Assembly (NCBI RefSeq): GCF_025370935.1
Contig: NC_133479.1
Coordinates: 2,697,810 to 2,761,809 of the forward strand
DNA: 64,000 bases
Direction: 5' to 3'
DNA from: Choristoneura fumiferana
Lineage: Eukaryota; Arthropoda; Insecta; Lepidoptera; Tortricidae
Translations under genes and position numbers: made by a program
Notes under the pieces: generated by a model
Told to the model about the DNA's origin: nothing
The model's database searches: none
The model's input: the letters and a program-made list of their open reading frames with translations, nothing else
Shown here: piece after piece, positions 1 through 10,475 of the stretch
Layout of the letters: every line of letters starts with the position of its first letter
How positions within the stretch are numbered: the first letter of the stretch is position 1

Positions 1-85
1 GAAACCGTATTCCAGCCTACTGAAAACGCCTCCAAGGGGTCGAAAAACATGATCAAAGTTTAGCACCTAACCCACCGTCGTAACA
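1..85 (-). repeat. LTR, partial (3' LTR of the element)
   Basis: These 85 bases repeat positions 5633-5717 with two substitutions and end in CGTAACA, the mirror of the TGTTACG that opens the right LTR at 4944. The rest of this LTR lies outside the window, so the left target-site duplication cannot be read. Confidence 0.93.
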
Positions 86-1230
86 CTGCCCCCTCCTAAG
101 ACATGCTCGTCCCGAGCATCATTAGATCCATGGTACTTGGCCAACCGATCAACGTGAACAATCTTACAGGGGCTACGCGCGTTACGCTGTATCCGGTATG
201 TGACATCGTTGATCCTAGTGACTACTTTGTACGGCCCTTCCCAACTCGGTGATAATTTCGGGGACTTCCCTTTTTTTCGCATAGGGTTATGTAGCCACAC
301 CAATGATCCTTCCTCAAATCTCGTCTGGTTAGACTTCCGGTCATATCTGGTCTTCATCTTTTCGCTGGCCTGCAGTCCGTGTTCACGAACATGATTGTGA
401 ACACCATCAATACGGTTTCGCAGTTCACTTGCATATTCTGAAATCGTCTTTGGCGCATCTGGAGGTCGTCCTGTCAGTAGATCCGCAGGTAACCGCAATT
501 CTCTTCCAAAATTAGCACACGCAGGTGTCACGGCCGTGCTTTCGTGAACTGCGGTCCGATATGACATTAAAAAGAGTGGAATATGCCTGTCCCAATCTTT
601 TTGATGGCTGTCAACTACTTTGGCCAAATGTCGTTCCAGAGTCTGATTGAATCTCTCGACCATCCCGTCTGACTGTGGATGATAGGACGTAGTCCGAGTT
701 TTATGAATTCCCATGACTCGGCAAGTCTCCTGAAACACCAGAGATTCAAAATTTCTTCCCTGATCGCTGTGGATCTCAAGAGGTACTCCATACCGACAAA
801 ATACTTCAGCCACTACCGTTTCCGCTACTGTGACTGCCTCTTGATTTGGAATGGCAAACACTTCAGGTCATTTGGTAAAATAGTCCATGACCACAAGGAT
901 GTACTTGTTTCCGCGGTCAGAGATCGGAACGGGCCTGCGACGTCCAAAGCAATTCTTTCCCAAGGTGCCCCCACATTATAAACTTTAAGCGCACCTCTAC
1001 TGCGTGTATGTGGCCCCTGACCGACGAGCAGCTAGTACACTTCCTACACCAGTCTTCCACATCTTCCGACAGTGTATCCAGTAAAAGCGCTGTCGAATCT
1101 TCATCAGAGTCCTTTTTACTCCTAGATGCCCGCCGGAAATGCCATCATGAAAGGATCTTAAAACATCGCTAACTCTCTTTCTTGGTACGACCACTTGAAG
1201 GTGAGCATCCTTCCGTTCGCTGACTCCCAT
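67..1230 (-). pseudogene. Gypsy pol 3' part: integrase, broken
   Basis: Positions 997-1230 encode the H2C2 zinc-binding region, with FHDGISGGHLGVKRT and a following FYW. After that the frame breaks repeatedly between about 870 and 1080, and a TGA stop lies in frame near 866-868. Positions 67-861 then run open for 264 residues and hold the rest of the catalytic core: the second Asp in HSDQGRNF and the Glu in MVERFNQ, 35 residues apart as in the DD35E fold. The first catalytic Asp lies in the broken stretch. A basic C-terminal domain with GPYKV and VHVDRLAKY follows. Integrase inserts the cDNA into the host genome; this copy cannot make it in one piece. Confidence 0.92.
86..97 (-). other. Polypurine tract
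   Basis: On the element's sense strand this reads AGGAGGGGGCAG and abuts the 3' LTR directly. That is the position and composition of the polypurine tract that primes plus-strand DNA synthesis in LTR retrotransposons. Confidence 0.85.
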
Positions 1231-1258
1231 TTCCTACACAGTACGCCATTGTGCATGA

Positions 1259-3651
1259 TCAGACTTTCCATTGCGCCCAGTAGCTCTTGGTCACTGTACT
1301 CATCGGAGCTACTTCACACCACTTTGGTTTGGGCATTCCACCGTTAATCCAGTCGTAAATGGGTTTTATGTCACGATCTTCCTGTTGTGCTTCTTGCATG
1401 ACAGCGTCACTCCACTCTTCGCTAACAGTGTCGGTCCTCAACATCTTCACGCAGTCCTTATCCTCTTGTCTTAAACAGTGTCTGCAGTCATCCGGACAAG
1501 GCCTTCGGGAGAGGGCATCTGCATTTCCATGTGACTTTCCACTTCGATGCTCGATGGAAAAGTCATATTCCTGCAGTTGTTCAATCCAGCGTGCCACCTG
1601 ACCCTCGGATTCTTGAACTCTAACAACCACTTTAAAGCAGCATGGTCAGTCCTGATTCGGAACTTGCGTCCAAGCAAATATTTGCTGAAATGCTGCAAAG
1701 TTTTGACGACTGCCAGCAATTCTCTCCGAGTGACACAGTAATTCCTCTCGGGTTTCGATAACGATTTACTGAAATAGGCTATCACAACTTCCTGATCTCC
1801 TTTGTTTTGTGACAAGACTCCTCCGATGCCAGTATTGCTTGCATCAGTGTCAACAACAAACTCGTTATCCGGGTCGGGATATTCCAAAATCGGTGTTTCA
1901 CAAAGTCTCTGTTTGAGATTTGAGAAGGCTGCTGCACACTGATCATCCCAATTAAATGGTCGTTTTTCTTCCGTCAGCTGGTGCAACGGCTTTGCTATAT
2001 CCGAGAAGTTCTTCACAAATCGTCGATAGTACGAGCAAAGTCCTAAAAAGGCACGCACTGCTGTCTTGTCTTTCGGTGTTGGCCAGTCCTTAACTGCACT
2101 TATCTTCTCAGGGTCTGTCTGGATGCCTTCTGATGAAATTACATGTCCCAAGTAGTTAACCTTACGCTTGAAGAATGAGCATTTCTTCGGACTTAGTTTT
2201 AAATTTGCGTCACGCAACTTGGACAAAACTTGCTCCAGTTTCTTAAGGTGGTCATCGAAATTTTTACCTACAATTATGATGTCATCCAGATACACTAGGC
2301 AAGTATCACCCAAGAGGCCGGCTAGTATTTGCTCCATTAACCTCTCAAAAGTTGCCGGTGCATTGCACAACCCAAACGGCATAACATTAAACTGCCAAAG
2401 TCCTTTACCAGTTGAGAAGGCTGTTTTCTCTTTATCTTTGTCCTTGATTTCCACTTGCCAGTAGCCACTTTTTAAATCCAAGGTGGAAAACCATTTCATA
2501 CCGTTTAAAGTGTCCAAAGTGTCGTCTATCCTCGGCAATGGGTAACTGTCCTTCTTGGTCACGTCGTTGAGTCTACGATAGTCAACGCAAAATCTCATAG
2601 TTTCATCCTTCTTTTTCACTAAGACTACTGGAGAACACCAAGGGCTGGTCGACGGTTCTATTACTTTGTCCCTCCTCATTTCCTCAATCATGTCTTCGAC
2701 TTCTTTTTCTCGAGCTACTGGAACTCGCCGAGGTCGCTGTCGAATAGGCATGACATCTCCAGTGTCGATCTCGTGCTGCACTACTCCAGTTCTCCCGATA
2801 TCACTGTCATGTGCAGAGAAGACACTCCTATAGCGCTTGAGTAGATTACGCGCCTTTAGAAGTTCTTCCTCCGTGAGATCATTTTCGCAGTTTTCCAATA
2901 ATTTTCCAATATCCACAACTTCTTCTTGCAACTTGTTCTCGTTTGGACCATGGCAACTGCGTATCCATGAGATTGCCTCGCATGTCCCCATAAGGGTTCC
3001 TTTACTTAGGACGTGTTGAGTGTCACTTAAATTAAGAACTCTTATAAATGCTGCGGATGACGTCATTACCACTGTGCGAGCTGGTATCCACGGCTTACTG
3101 TCATCTATTTTCTCTATTAGCACGCAGGAATGAGATCCTTGTCTCACACCATGTGGCAACTTTACCGGCACTAGGGCTTGCGATCTCGGTTGAAGTGTAG
3201 TCCTTCTAGCGCAGAAGACATGTCCACCCACTTCACCCTCCATAGGAACTTCATAAGCCCCAAATTTCAGCACGCCGCCTTTTAAGTCGATCTTACAATC
3301 GTACTTTCTCATAAAATCTAGACCAATAATACAGTCGTCTACGATGTCAGCAATGATGACTTTGTGCCAGTACTTCTTTTCTCCAATCTTTACTGACACT
3401 TCTTGCTCCCCTTGGACGGAAATGTTCTGGCCGGTAGCCGTTTGCAGCTGAAGATGCATTGGTCGGACTAGATGATCTCTGATCAGGTGTTTTAGCAGTC
3501 GAGAACTGATCACAGTCCGAGAAGCTCCGGTGTCGATAGTAAGGTGACATGGTACTCCACCAATTTCTCCTTTGACAGCCAGACTGTTCCCGTTGTTCGC
3601 CTGGGAGATCATAACTGGGACATTTTGACCACCAGCCAGCACTCGTCCCAT
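1259..3651 (-). pseudogene. Gypsy pol 5' part: protease, reverse transcriptase, RNase H
   Basis: Numbered from the first Met at 3651, the aspartic protease motif DTGA is at residues 40-43, the reverse transcriptase motif FCVDYRRLN near 354-362, the catalytic box YLDD at 454-457, and RNase H from FVVDTDAS near 598. A frame break near 1605 interrupts the end of RNase H; the original reading resumes at 1259-1630 with RSGKSHGNADALSRRP, the usual tether before integrase. The pol frame is -1 relative to gag and is probably entered by ribosomal frameshifting at 3669-3675, so that particular change of frame is not damage. The proteins would cut Gag-Pol and copy the element RNA into DNA. Confidence 0.95.
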
Positions 3652-3675
3652 AGTCCTGGCTTTTACTCGTTTCCC
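3616..3675 (-). promoter_or_regulatory. Candidate -1 ribosomal frameshift signal at gag-pol
   Basis: On the sense strand the heptamer G GGA AAC (3675-3669) sits in the gag reading frame, one codon before the gag stop TAA (3665-3663). It fits X XXY YYZ exactly. After a 7-nt spacer, AGCCAG (3661-3656) can pair with CTGGCT (3639-3634). Within the loop, TGGGAC (3650-3645) can pair with GTCCCA (3621-3616), giving an H-type pseudoknot. A -1 slip enters the open pol frame. The heptamer and pairings are seen; their function is inferred. Confidence 0.7.
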
Positions 3676-4918
3676 TGCTGCTGCCGCTCTGGACTACCAG
3701 AGCTTGCTGGCCTCACCATTTGGTCCGAGTCTCGTCGCCTCCAATGTCTTTTCGGGCAGCCAGATTGCATGTGTCCTCGTTCCCCGCAGTTGTAACACCG
3801 AGGTCCCGTTTCACGAGGTGGAGCAATCGGCTCCCTGGCAGCGACTTCGCGCACCCTGAAGGATCTTGTTGGGTCCTGGCGTACAGCTTCCACCTCGAGG
3901 GCATGGGCAAGCGCATCCTTCAAAGTCCCATGGTGACCCAGTCGTACAGCAGCCCTCACTTCAAAGTCTCGAATCCCATCTATGAATGTCTGTACTAGCA
4001 TTCCATCCGTAAAAGAGGATGAATCTTGGTATGCTTTTTGGACCAGTTTCTCTATTTCTAGGGCCCACTTTTGTAATGACTCATTACGACCCTGGGTCCT
4101 ATCCTTCAGTTGTGCTCTGTAGACGTGCTCTAGATGACTGTCACCGAAGCGTGCTTCTAAAGCTTCAAGGAGACGGTCGTATGTCTTATTCTTCCCAACG
4201 TTTCCAAGACAGTGAGGGCTTCGTCTCGTAGCGCCAAACTTAGTGCCGTTTTTGCATAATCCTTGCTCCAGCCATTCGTTTCCGCAACCAACTCGAATTG
4301 GTGCTTGTATGCGGCCCATGAAGAGGTACCATCAAATGGTGGTAACTTTAACTTTTCACCTCCTGTGGCTGGTGCACCCGATAAACTGGTGGTGCCGTTG
4401 GCCATTTTAATCTCCAACTTCTGGAGGCGATTCTCGTGGCCTTCTACCTTTTCGTTGACACCGTTGAGGCGCTTTTCGTGATTTTCGACTTTAATGTCAA
4501 CCGCCACAATTTTATCCTGGACCTCAGCCATCTCCTTTTTCCATTCTGCGGTTGCGTCGTGTACCTCACGGAGGAGTTCGAACTGGTTCTTTTGTTCCTC
4601 CTGTAGAATCCTAGCTTGTTCTTCCTGAGCTTCCTTCTGACCACGTAGCTCTTGCTGCAGGATTCTAGCTTGTTCCTCCTGCTTTCTAGCATGTTCCTCC
4701 TGCCTTCTAGCTTGTTCCTCCTGCCTTCTGGCTTGTTCCTCCTGCCTTCTAGCTTGTTCTTTCAGGAGGACCAGAATCGCACTGATGTCTATTTCCGACT
4801 TTGGGGAAACTGCCACCGCTGTATCTGACGCTGCGGCGGTGTCTGTAGGGTCCCCAGCTGCGGCGCGGCTTCGGGTCTGCATCCTCTCCTTCTCTTCTTC
4901 TCGCGGAGTAAGCGGCAT
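3663..4918 (-). pseudogene. Gypsy gag: coiled coil, capsid, zinc knuckle
   Basis: The first good ATG is at 4918, 26 bp from the LTR; reading from 4942 would use TTG and overlap the primer binding site. The protein has an N-terminal basic/serine segment, a long coiled coil made of EEQARRQ heptads, a capsid region (FDGTSSWAAYKHQF onward) and a nucleocapsid zinc knuckle CYNCGERGHMQSGC (CX2CX4HX4C) near 3770-3810. The frame breaks once near 4195-4203, in the capsid: the upstream frame runs 4157-4942 and the downstream one 3663-4319, and together they cover the expected length. Gag would form the particle that packages the RNA. There is no sign of a membrane protein. Confidence 0.93.
4661..4760 (-). 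repeat. 21-bp tandem repeat inside gag
   Basis: About 4.7 copies of a 21-bp unit encode the heptad EEQARRQ/EEHARKQ in frame. Because the unit is seven codons, changes in copy number lengthen or shorten a coiled coil by whole heptads without shifting the frame. Confidence 0.88.
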
Positions 4919-4923
4919 TTTCA

Positions 4924-4941
4924 ATCCCACTTCTGACACCA
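4924..4941 (-). other. Primer binding site, probably for tRNA-Leu
   Basis: Two bases inside the 5' LTR, the sense strand reads TGGTGTCAGAAGTGGGAT. This is complementary to a tRNA 3' end of ATCCCACTTCTGACACCA, which matches the tRNA-Leu acceptor end as I remember it from animals. The start TGG and the position are clear; the tRNA identity is from memory. Confidence 0.75.
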
Positions 4942-4943
4942 AA

Positions 4944-5717
4944 TGTTACGTTCGTGGGGTGGGTTCGCGATTGAAAAGCACTTTTAACACCGATGAATAA
5001 GAGTAGGATTTATTTTCACACTGTTACTTAACTTTACAAAACACTTAAAAACAGTTCACAGTAATTTCGCACTCTAAAACTCACTTACAAGTCGCTTTTA
5101 TTCTCTTCGATGTTTATCGCTCGGTATCGCATTCGAAACTGTCTCCGCCGCAACCTCGCCCGGCTTATATACCCCCTGTGAATCGGTCCACAAAGTTCGA
5201 GAATAGTCCAGCTAGGACGTCATACCTACATCTCGAATGTTCCGGAAACGAGTAGTGTCTGTCTCTTTCATGTGCTATCTCTCTCACACAGTTACTAGAA
5301 TATTCCGGAAACAGGATCATCAGTCTATTTCTCTCACACATACAGGCTATCCTTGTCACACACCTTCTCGAATGTTCTCAGTATAGCTGTCTCTTTCTAA
5401 TCGTGCTATCTCTTTCACTCCTATGGAAAATTTCGCCATATACTGAAATGTACTTCAGAGGCCCATAAGGGGTCCTGAAAGCGCCTGAAAACGGGTTTTC
5501 AAGTTATGGCGTCATCGGATAGAGGGTGGCCTGAAACGGACTGAAAACATTTTTCAGGCGCCTGAAAACAACGGTAACTTGGGTGAAATTTTGATAAACT
5601 AATATGTGATAGAGCATCCTCTGAAACGGCCTGAAACCGTATTCCAGCCTACTGAAAACGCCTCCAATGGGTCGAAAAACATGATCAAAGCTTAGCACCT
5701 AACCCACCGTCGTAACA
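4944..5717 (-). repeat. LTR, complete (5' LTR of the element)
   Basis: This 774-bp repeat opens with TGTTACG and closes with CGTAACA. On the sense strand it holds a U3 with heat-shock elements, a TATA box (TATATAA, 5171-5165) and an AATAAA signal (5014-5009). Short CCTGAAA(A)CG-like words recur about eight times between 5470 and 5660 at the outer end of U3. Confidence 0.93.
5165..5377 (-). promoter_or_regulatory. LTR promoter: TATA box with heat-shock element array
   Basis: Upstream of the TATA box (5171-5165) are three perfect three-unit heat-shock elements: GAATGTTCCGGAA (5235-5247), GAATATTCCGGAA (5298-5310) and TTCTCGAATGTTC (5365-5377). An imperfect fourth lies at 5196-5208. They are spaced 63-67 bp apart and separated by CT-rich blocks (about 5259-5289, 5323-5338, 5387-5416) that read as GAGAG on the sense strand. 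Heat-shock factor binds alternating GAA/TTC units, and HSE plus GAGA plus TATA is the arrangement of insect hsp70 promoters. Heat induction is inferred. Confidence 0.75.
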
Positions 5718-5839
5718 ATATTACTATAGATAGATTAGATAGCAGTGCATCAAATGTTTCATTTTATCCGAGATGCACGATTGAACTAATTGGATCGGAA
5801 TTTCTTATTCGAAATGTACCTAGGTCACGTCTTTGACAC

Positions 5840-5977
5840 AGTACAGCCGTGTTCATAAACTTGTGAGCAAAACTTTGATCAAAAATATCTGAACTCAACT
5901 CTATGGTTAATGGCGTAGAAGCGTGTTCAGATATTTTTAATCAAATTTTAGCTGTCAAGCTTATGAACTCGACTGTA
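5840..5977. mobile_element. MITE, palindromic, about 138 bp
   Basis: The ends are inverted copies: TACAGCCGTGTTCATAAACT at the left and its near-complement ending GAACTCGACTGTA at the right. The arms meet near the centre, and no coding capacity is seen. The superfamily is not determined. Confidence 0.65.
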
Positions 5978-7287
5978 TTACTACAATGTATGAGCATCAA
6001 TTAATATTCCGAATGAATAAAAAAAAATCCTTGCATACAAACTTGCCATAAGTGACATAATCGATAACTAATGTTGTAAAACACTTCAAGAGTAGGTTAA
6101 AAGTGTATCGAACCCAAAGGGCTAACCAGACCATAAAAAACCGTTTTTACCAAGCTACGTCATAAGGCTCCGTTACGAAGGCAGCGAGCGAAACGAACAT
6201 GACAACATTCTGCCATGTGTGACCAAAGACAAGGCGCTGGAACCTCTAGTTAGTTACTCAGCAAGTGCAATTTGGAGAGAGTGCACAGGAATTACATGAA
6301 ATAAGTGACACAAAAATTTTATTCAAAAGTTTAGATAAATACACAATACAGTCAGCAAAATAAACCGTCCCGCGTCATATCAGGCGCAAAGGTCTTGCGT
6401 ATTGGTATTGACTACCTTGCATTTTGTGTCTGTCTATAAAAAATATAAAGAATATCTGTATTGAATTGTGCCCAAAACACTTGCCGCATTGGACAACTTT
6501 TGCACCAGATACGATCCAGAGCGAGGGTCAAGATCTCTCTCACGAAGACGGCGTACCAAATCTTTAAATAAAGAAATTTTTTAACACTTTTTTTTTAATT
6601 TTCTTTATTTCTCACGTTTTAGTGATTCGTAGCCAAAGTACATCTCACAACGATTCCATTAAGCCCAAACACGGCTTAGTTACGTTGTTTTATAACAGAG
6701 TTCCGTTGTCTACCTTCCGGCTTCAGCATCAGATCAGTTCGAAATAAACATTAACTTAAAGCTTCTTCTTAGTCGCTTATCTAGGTATATTAATCATGAT
6801 CGTTTATAGACGAGCAAGCATTACTTAGCTTTGACGAGTTCCATTGGTCATCTACGGTTTTCTTTATCAGATCATGTTTACAAATGATACTTTCTGAATG
6901 TGAATGCTTATCTTAATGCAAAAAATGCCAAAATCGCCAAGGTGTGCCTATAAAATTTGAGGTTCGCTCTTGATTTCCCTAACATGAAAGATCCCATCAT
7001 CAGATCTTGGCTTGGTGAAAATAGCACTACCTCAGAAGAGTAGTCTTTCGAATAAAAAAGAACTTTGAAAATCGGTCCACAATTTACTAAGTAATCAGTG
7101 AACATACATAAAAAAATACAAACATTGGAACATAGAACCTCCTTTTTTTTGCCTTTAAGCCCCAACAACCGGTTGTCTGTCTCCATAGTCACTGGGACAA
7201 ACGAATAGTTTGTGAGCGCCAATTATTTCTCGCATTTTTCCGCATGGGCTGCCATTTTAGCCGCTCGCCCCATCCCAAGCCTTAACA

Positions 7288-7497
7288 TCTATTTACTAGC
7301 TGTTGCCCGCGACTCCGCCCACGTACGATTCGCTTATCTCTATCCCGCGTAAACTATACAATTTTCCGGGATAAGAACTATCGCGTGTCCTTCCCCGCGA
7401 GTCAAGCTACGAATTTAATCTAAATCAGCCCAGCGGTTTATGCGTGAAAAAGTCACAAACAAACCGTCTTACACACTTTCGCATTTAAGAAGCTTTG
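7288..7497 (+). repeat. Dispersed insect repeat, family R1
   Basis: This stretch has the order 'gttgcccgcg ... ttttccgggat ... ctttcgcattt'. Diverged copies or fragments lie at 26440-26640 (inverted), 33665-33897, 46440-46497, 58443-58500 and 62776-62925. It probably comes from the 3' region of a non-LTR element; the class is uncertain. Confidence 0.6.
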
Positions 7498-7574
7498 CTT
7501 TGTTTGGGACTTGGCCAATTCGTTTCAACTGTCCCATGATATTTATTATTTATTTATGTTATTATTAAACTGAC

Positions 7575-7687
7575 CTGAGGCCAGTCCTCCTTGGAGGTGG
7601 CTCGCTGTATGATCTCCTTGATGGTATTCTGCCTGGAGTTGGGGTCATCTCGCCAAACATACACCGGCTGCGTGTAGTTTATCAATT
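7575..7687 (-). CDS. LPCAT: LPCAT-like acyltransferase, exon 4
   Basis: This 113-bp exon is bounded by a 3' splice site (TTCCAG) at 7688 and a 5' splice site (GTCAGT) from 7574. It starts with two bases that complete a codon begun in exon 3a or 3b and ends in phase 0. It reads LINYTQPVYVWRDDPNSRQN, then a helix ending EDWPQ. This matches the block that follows the active site in LPCAT1/2 (pattern LI.YI.PVFV.R.D..SR). The phase fits both alternative upstream exons. A tRNA-type SINE starts 44 bp upstream of the exon. The exons for the rest of the acyltransferase fold and any EF hands are outside the window. Confidence 0.88.
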
Positions 7688-7730
7688 CTGGAACATAAAT
7701 AAGAATAAACTTAAATTATACACTTCGTCG

Positions 7731-7975
7731 AAGTCGTGATAGCGGTTAGAGTTATGGCCTCTCAAGTAGACGACCGTGGGTTCGAGTCTGGCCTCGCACC
7801 TGTGACATTACTTTTGATTTTTTAACTTTACTGTGAAGGAAAGCATGTGAGGAAACCTGTTCACACCTGCGAATAAGTTCACATACTGGTGGTAAAGTTC
7901 CAAATTCGGCCTAGACTCGCATGGGAACTATGGCTCTCTCATTTTTAGTATTCAAGCACAACAACTTACTCCATA
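7731..7975 (+). mobile_element. tRNA-derived SINE
   Basis: A box-A-like GTGATAGCGGTTAGAG (7736-7751) and a B box GGTTCGAGTCT (7779-7789) lie about 30 bp apart, as in RNA polymerase III promoters of tRNA-derived SINEs. The body that follows (GTGAAGGAAAGCATGTGAGG) resembles common lepidopteran SINE/LINE tails. It is not an intact tRNA gene. Confidence 0.65.
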
Positions 7976-8142
7976 CATTTATTACACGGTTGAGGAAAGT
8001 GAATCGCGTACCAGGAACCTTTTCGCAACCGTTTATTCGGCTGATGTAAGGAATATGATTAAGAGATTTGGAGCGAAAGCGTTCCAGCCTTCGACTCTAG
8101 TATGAAAAGTGGATACATAATTATGTTGGGGAACCAACCGTA

Positions 8143-8243
8143 CCAGGATGGAACCTTTTAATAATCAATTTCACCATATTTTCTTTGACGAAAGTATGGG
8201 ATGTCAACATGATAATAGCAGCACAAAGGTTCCATCCTAGGCC
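8143..8243. mobile_element. MITE with GGATGGAACC ends
   Basis: The stretch starts CCAGGATGGAACCTTTT and ends AAAGGTTCCATCCTAGG, an inverted pair. Partial relatives are at 20742-20812 and 32850-32905, which keep the GGGTGGAACCTTT end and part of the interior. Confidence 0.6.
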
Positions 8244-8922
8244 ATGATGCAGTTTGTTGGAACTTACATGCTAAATTAACTACACATGCATCAAATCAAG
8301 CTGTAATTACTTTACAACCGCATGCAGTTACCTTATACTTACCCTCTCCGTAGCATAGTGGCCTAAGTCAAGAAATGTAAAAACAAATACAGGCGTAACT
8401 TAACTTGTTACAATTTAAAATGGCTGGCATTGTTTTTGAGCTGAGTTTTTCTCTATTATGCGTAGTTTTGTTGCGGTGAAATTGACCTAGGCTAAAGTAG
8501 GGTTGAAGTATCACGCGAAGTGTAGATAGCTACCTAAGTGAATAATTAAATTTAAATTGTACCTAATTATACGCTGCTACACTTTACATAATGAAGTAAT
8601 TTTATTAATTTTATTTAAAGGCAGTATTGACAAATTATTAGCTTGGATTACTTATACACATATGTGACATCACCAAAAATAGTAAGGGTAAAGCGTAAGG
8701 ATGAGGATACAGTGTAAAGTACTCCTAATTAAAAAGTTTTTATTGAAAAAAAATCTTAACGGGTTATAAAAATCGGCACGTGTGATTTCTGAAGTTTGAT
8801 TTAAAACCGTTTTCGATTCAGAGACGAACGTAAAAATACGTTAAAATGGTAAAAAGATAATGCGACCAGTATCATGGAAACCCTGCCACAGATAGATCTT
8901 TTAGACGGGGTTTTTGTTCTTT

Positions 8923-9500
8923 TCACCCGACTACCCAAAGGAGGGTTATGGGTTATGGGTACCTAACTTTATTTATAAACAAACAAATAAAATATATACA
9001 ATGGGTTATGTTTTTCGAGCGTATATATGTATGTGAGTATGTATACATGTATGTATGTATGTACATTTCTTTGATCTTCGCTGCAGCCTAAACGGCTGGA
9101 CGGATTTTAACATATGAGGTATCATTGGATTCATCATAACTGTCAGAGTGACATAGGCTATATAATATTTCAAAATGGCGTCTGCGAAAAAAAATATAGC
9201 GGAGGAATGTTTTTTTTTTGTATTGTAACAATATGGGTATCAAATGAAAGCTAATAAATAGCCCATTCTAAATATGCATGGGGTTATATCAATTTGAATG
9301 TACCGTTTTCACAGAATCATAAAAAAGTATAAAATAAAACATTAAATTTAAAACATCAAAAAACCCGACTGCCTTAAAAACTAAAAGGAAGAAAATAAGT
9401 AGTGGTCTCGAACTGTTAGTGTTAAGTAGCTAATTTAAAGTTCAACAGTCGGGACCCATTCAAATCGTAACCAGCTCAAATATTCTTGGTTTTTTGATGT
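8923..9500. repeat. Dispersed repeat with CCGACT ends and a (TATG)n stretch
   Basis: A sequence beginning ACCCGACTACCCAAAGGAGG is followed by a TATG/TGTA microsatellite (9024-9064), 'cctaaacggctggac' and a terminal part with AACAGTCGGGA. The start recurs at 36262. It resembles a repeat common in moth introns; I cannot assign its class. Confidence 0.5.
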
Positions 9501-10239
9501 TTTCAATTTAATGTTTTTATAATTTTTATTTTTATAGTAACGTATATTTAGTTAGGGTACCTTAGGTTAGTTCTATTTGTCTTCTTTTTAACTGTTAATT
9601 TCAAGCGATTTATGCTGCATTATGTATAATTGTTAAATAAATAATTATATTATTTGAAATGTTAGTGCCACAATTAAATTTTATAAGTATGAACTTAATA
9701 AATCTTCAGTTAGTTTTTGACTAGCCCCATGGCCTACTAAGCAACTGGTACGAACACGCTTCACATCTCATTTTACAAAATGGCGTCAAGAAACTGTTAC
9801 TTATGGATGATTTTTTCAAATACCGAACGGCATTCTCCCACGTCTTTTTGGCGCATGCGTGATAACCATTTGTCACGCTATTGTATCAAGCTCTCCGTGT
9901 TCATTGCTACAAACTTATATAAGCCGGTGGCGACGGCGCGGTTTTACTTACATACCATTACAATTAAAGTACTATTTGTTCTTGAGGTGCATCAGTTTCA
10001 GTTTTGACCACTGAGTGGGATAAGTTTGTGGCGATATAACGCGATAGCCATCTTGAAGCCAAAGGTTACTGTAATATAATGCAATGTGCGCAGTTGAGCT
10101 GTTAGTTTTCTAATTCGGAGCTTCACGTGGTTTAGTTTGTAACACAAAACCAATAATTACCTTTTTCATTTTTATGGTTCCGTAGACATAATAGCTACGG
10201 ATCCGAGACATGGTGCTTCACTATAGGTCTTATAAATAG

Positions 10240-10475
10240 GTTCAATTCAAGAGTTGCTTAGCGAGCTTTGGAGCGGGCTATGCTCGTGGTTTCTTGAATA
10301 CCTAAGCGAATTAGCTCGTTGAAGTACTTTTAGCAATTGGCAGGTCATATTAGCACGGAGAACAGATAGCCGTTATAGCCGAAAAGTTCTCGAAGAGACC
10401 GAGGATTATTATTATTGTATGCCACACCTCATCAGTGGACGTTTTCCAACTGATATGATGACGACGACGTTTTAA
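10240..10475 (+). mobile_element. LINE ORF2 3' fragment, degraded
   Basis: The fragment keeps 'gagcgggctatgctcg', 'ggcaggtcatattagcacg' and 'cagtggacgtttt..ctgatatgatga'. These match the C-terminal coding end of the LINE copy at 63355-63852 (AML, WAGHIAR and QQWTS regions). The reading frame is broken throughout. Confidence 0.6.

Larger units (their letters stand above)
1..5717 (-). mobile_element. Ty3/Gypsy LTR retrotransposon, decayed copy
   Basis: The element reads on the minus strand in the order LTR, primer binding site, gag, protease, reverse transcriptase, RNase H, integrase, polypurine tract, LTR, which is the Ty3/Gypsy domain order. No env-like ORF follows integrase. The left LTR is cut by the window edge, so only its last 85 bp are seen; these differ from the matching part of the right LTR at 2 of 85 positions, suggesting the insertion is not recent. 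Gag and pol carry several single-base frame breaks and one in-frame stop, so this copy is unlikely to make a working polyprotein. It lies in the LPCAT gene, downstream of exon 4, on the gene's sense strand. Confidence 0.95.
5718..7574. other. LPCAT intron downstream of exon 4 (non-coding)
   Basis: No coding exon was found between the retrotransposon and LPCAT exon 4. I looked for the next expected LPCAT block, which carries a PEGT motif, and did not see it, so it should lie beyond the left edge. One MITE (5840-5977) and one dispersed repeat (7288-7497) are recognised; 5978-7287 shows nothing else. Confidence 0.6.

Noticed and set aside
6908..7222. Missing LPCAT exon with the PEGT motif near exon 4
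   Set aside because: I looked at the minus strand between 5718 and 7574 and found no PEGT-like block with splice sites; the exon should lie beyond the left edge.
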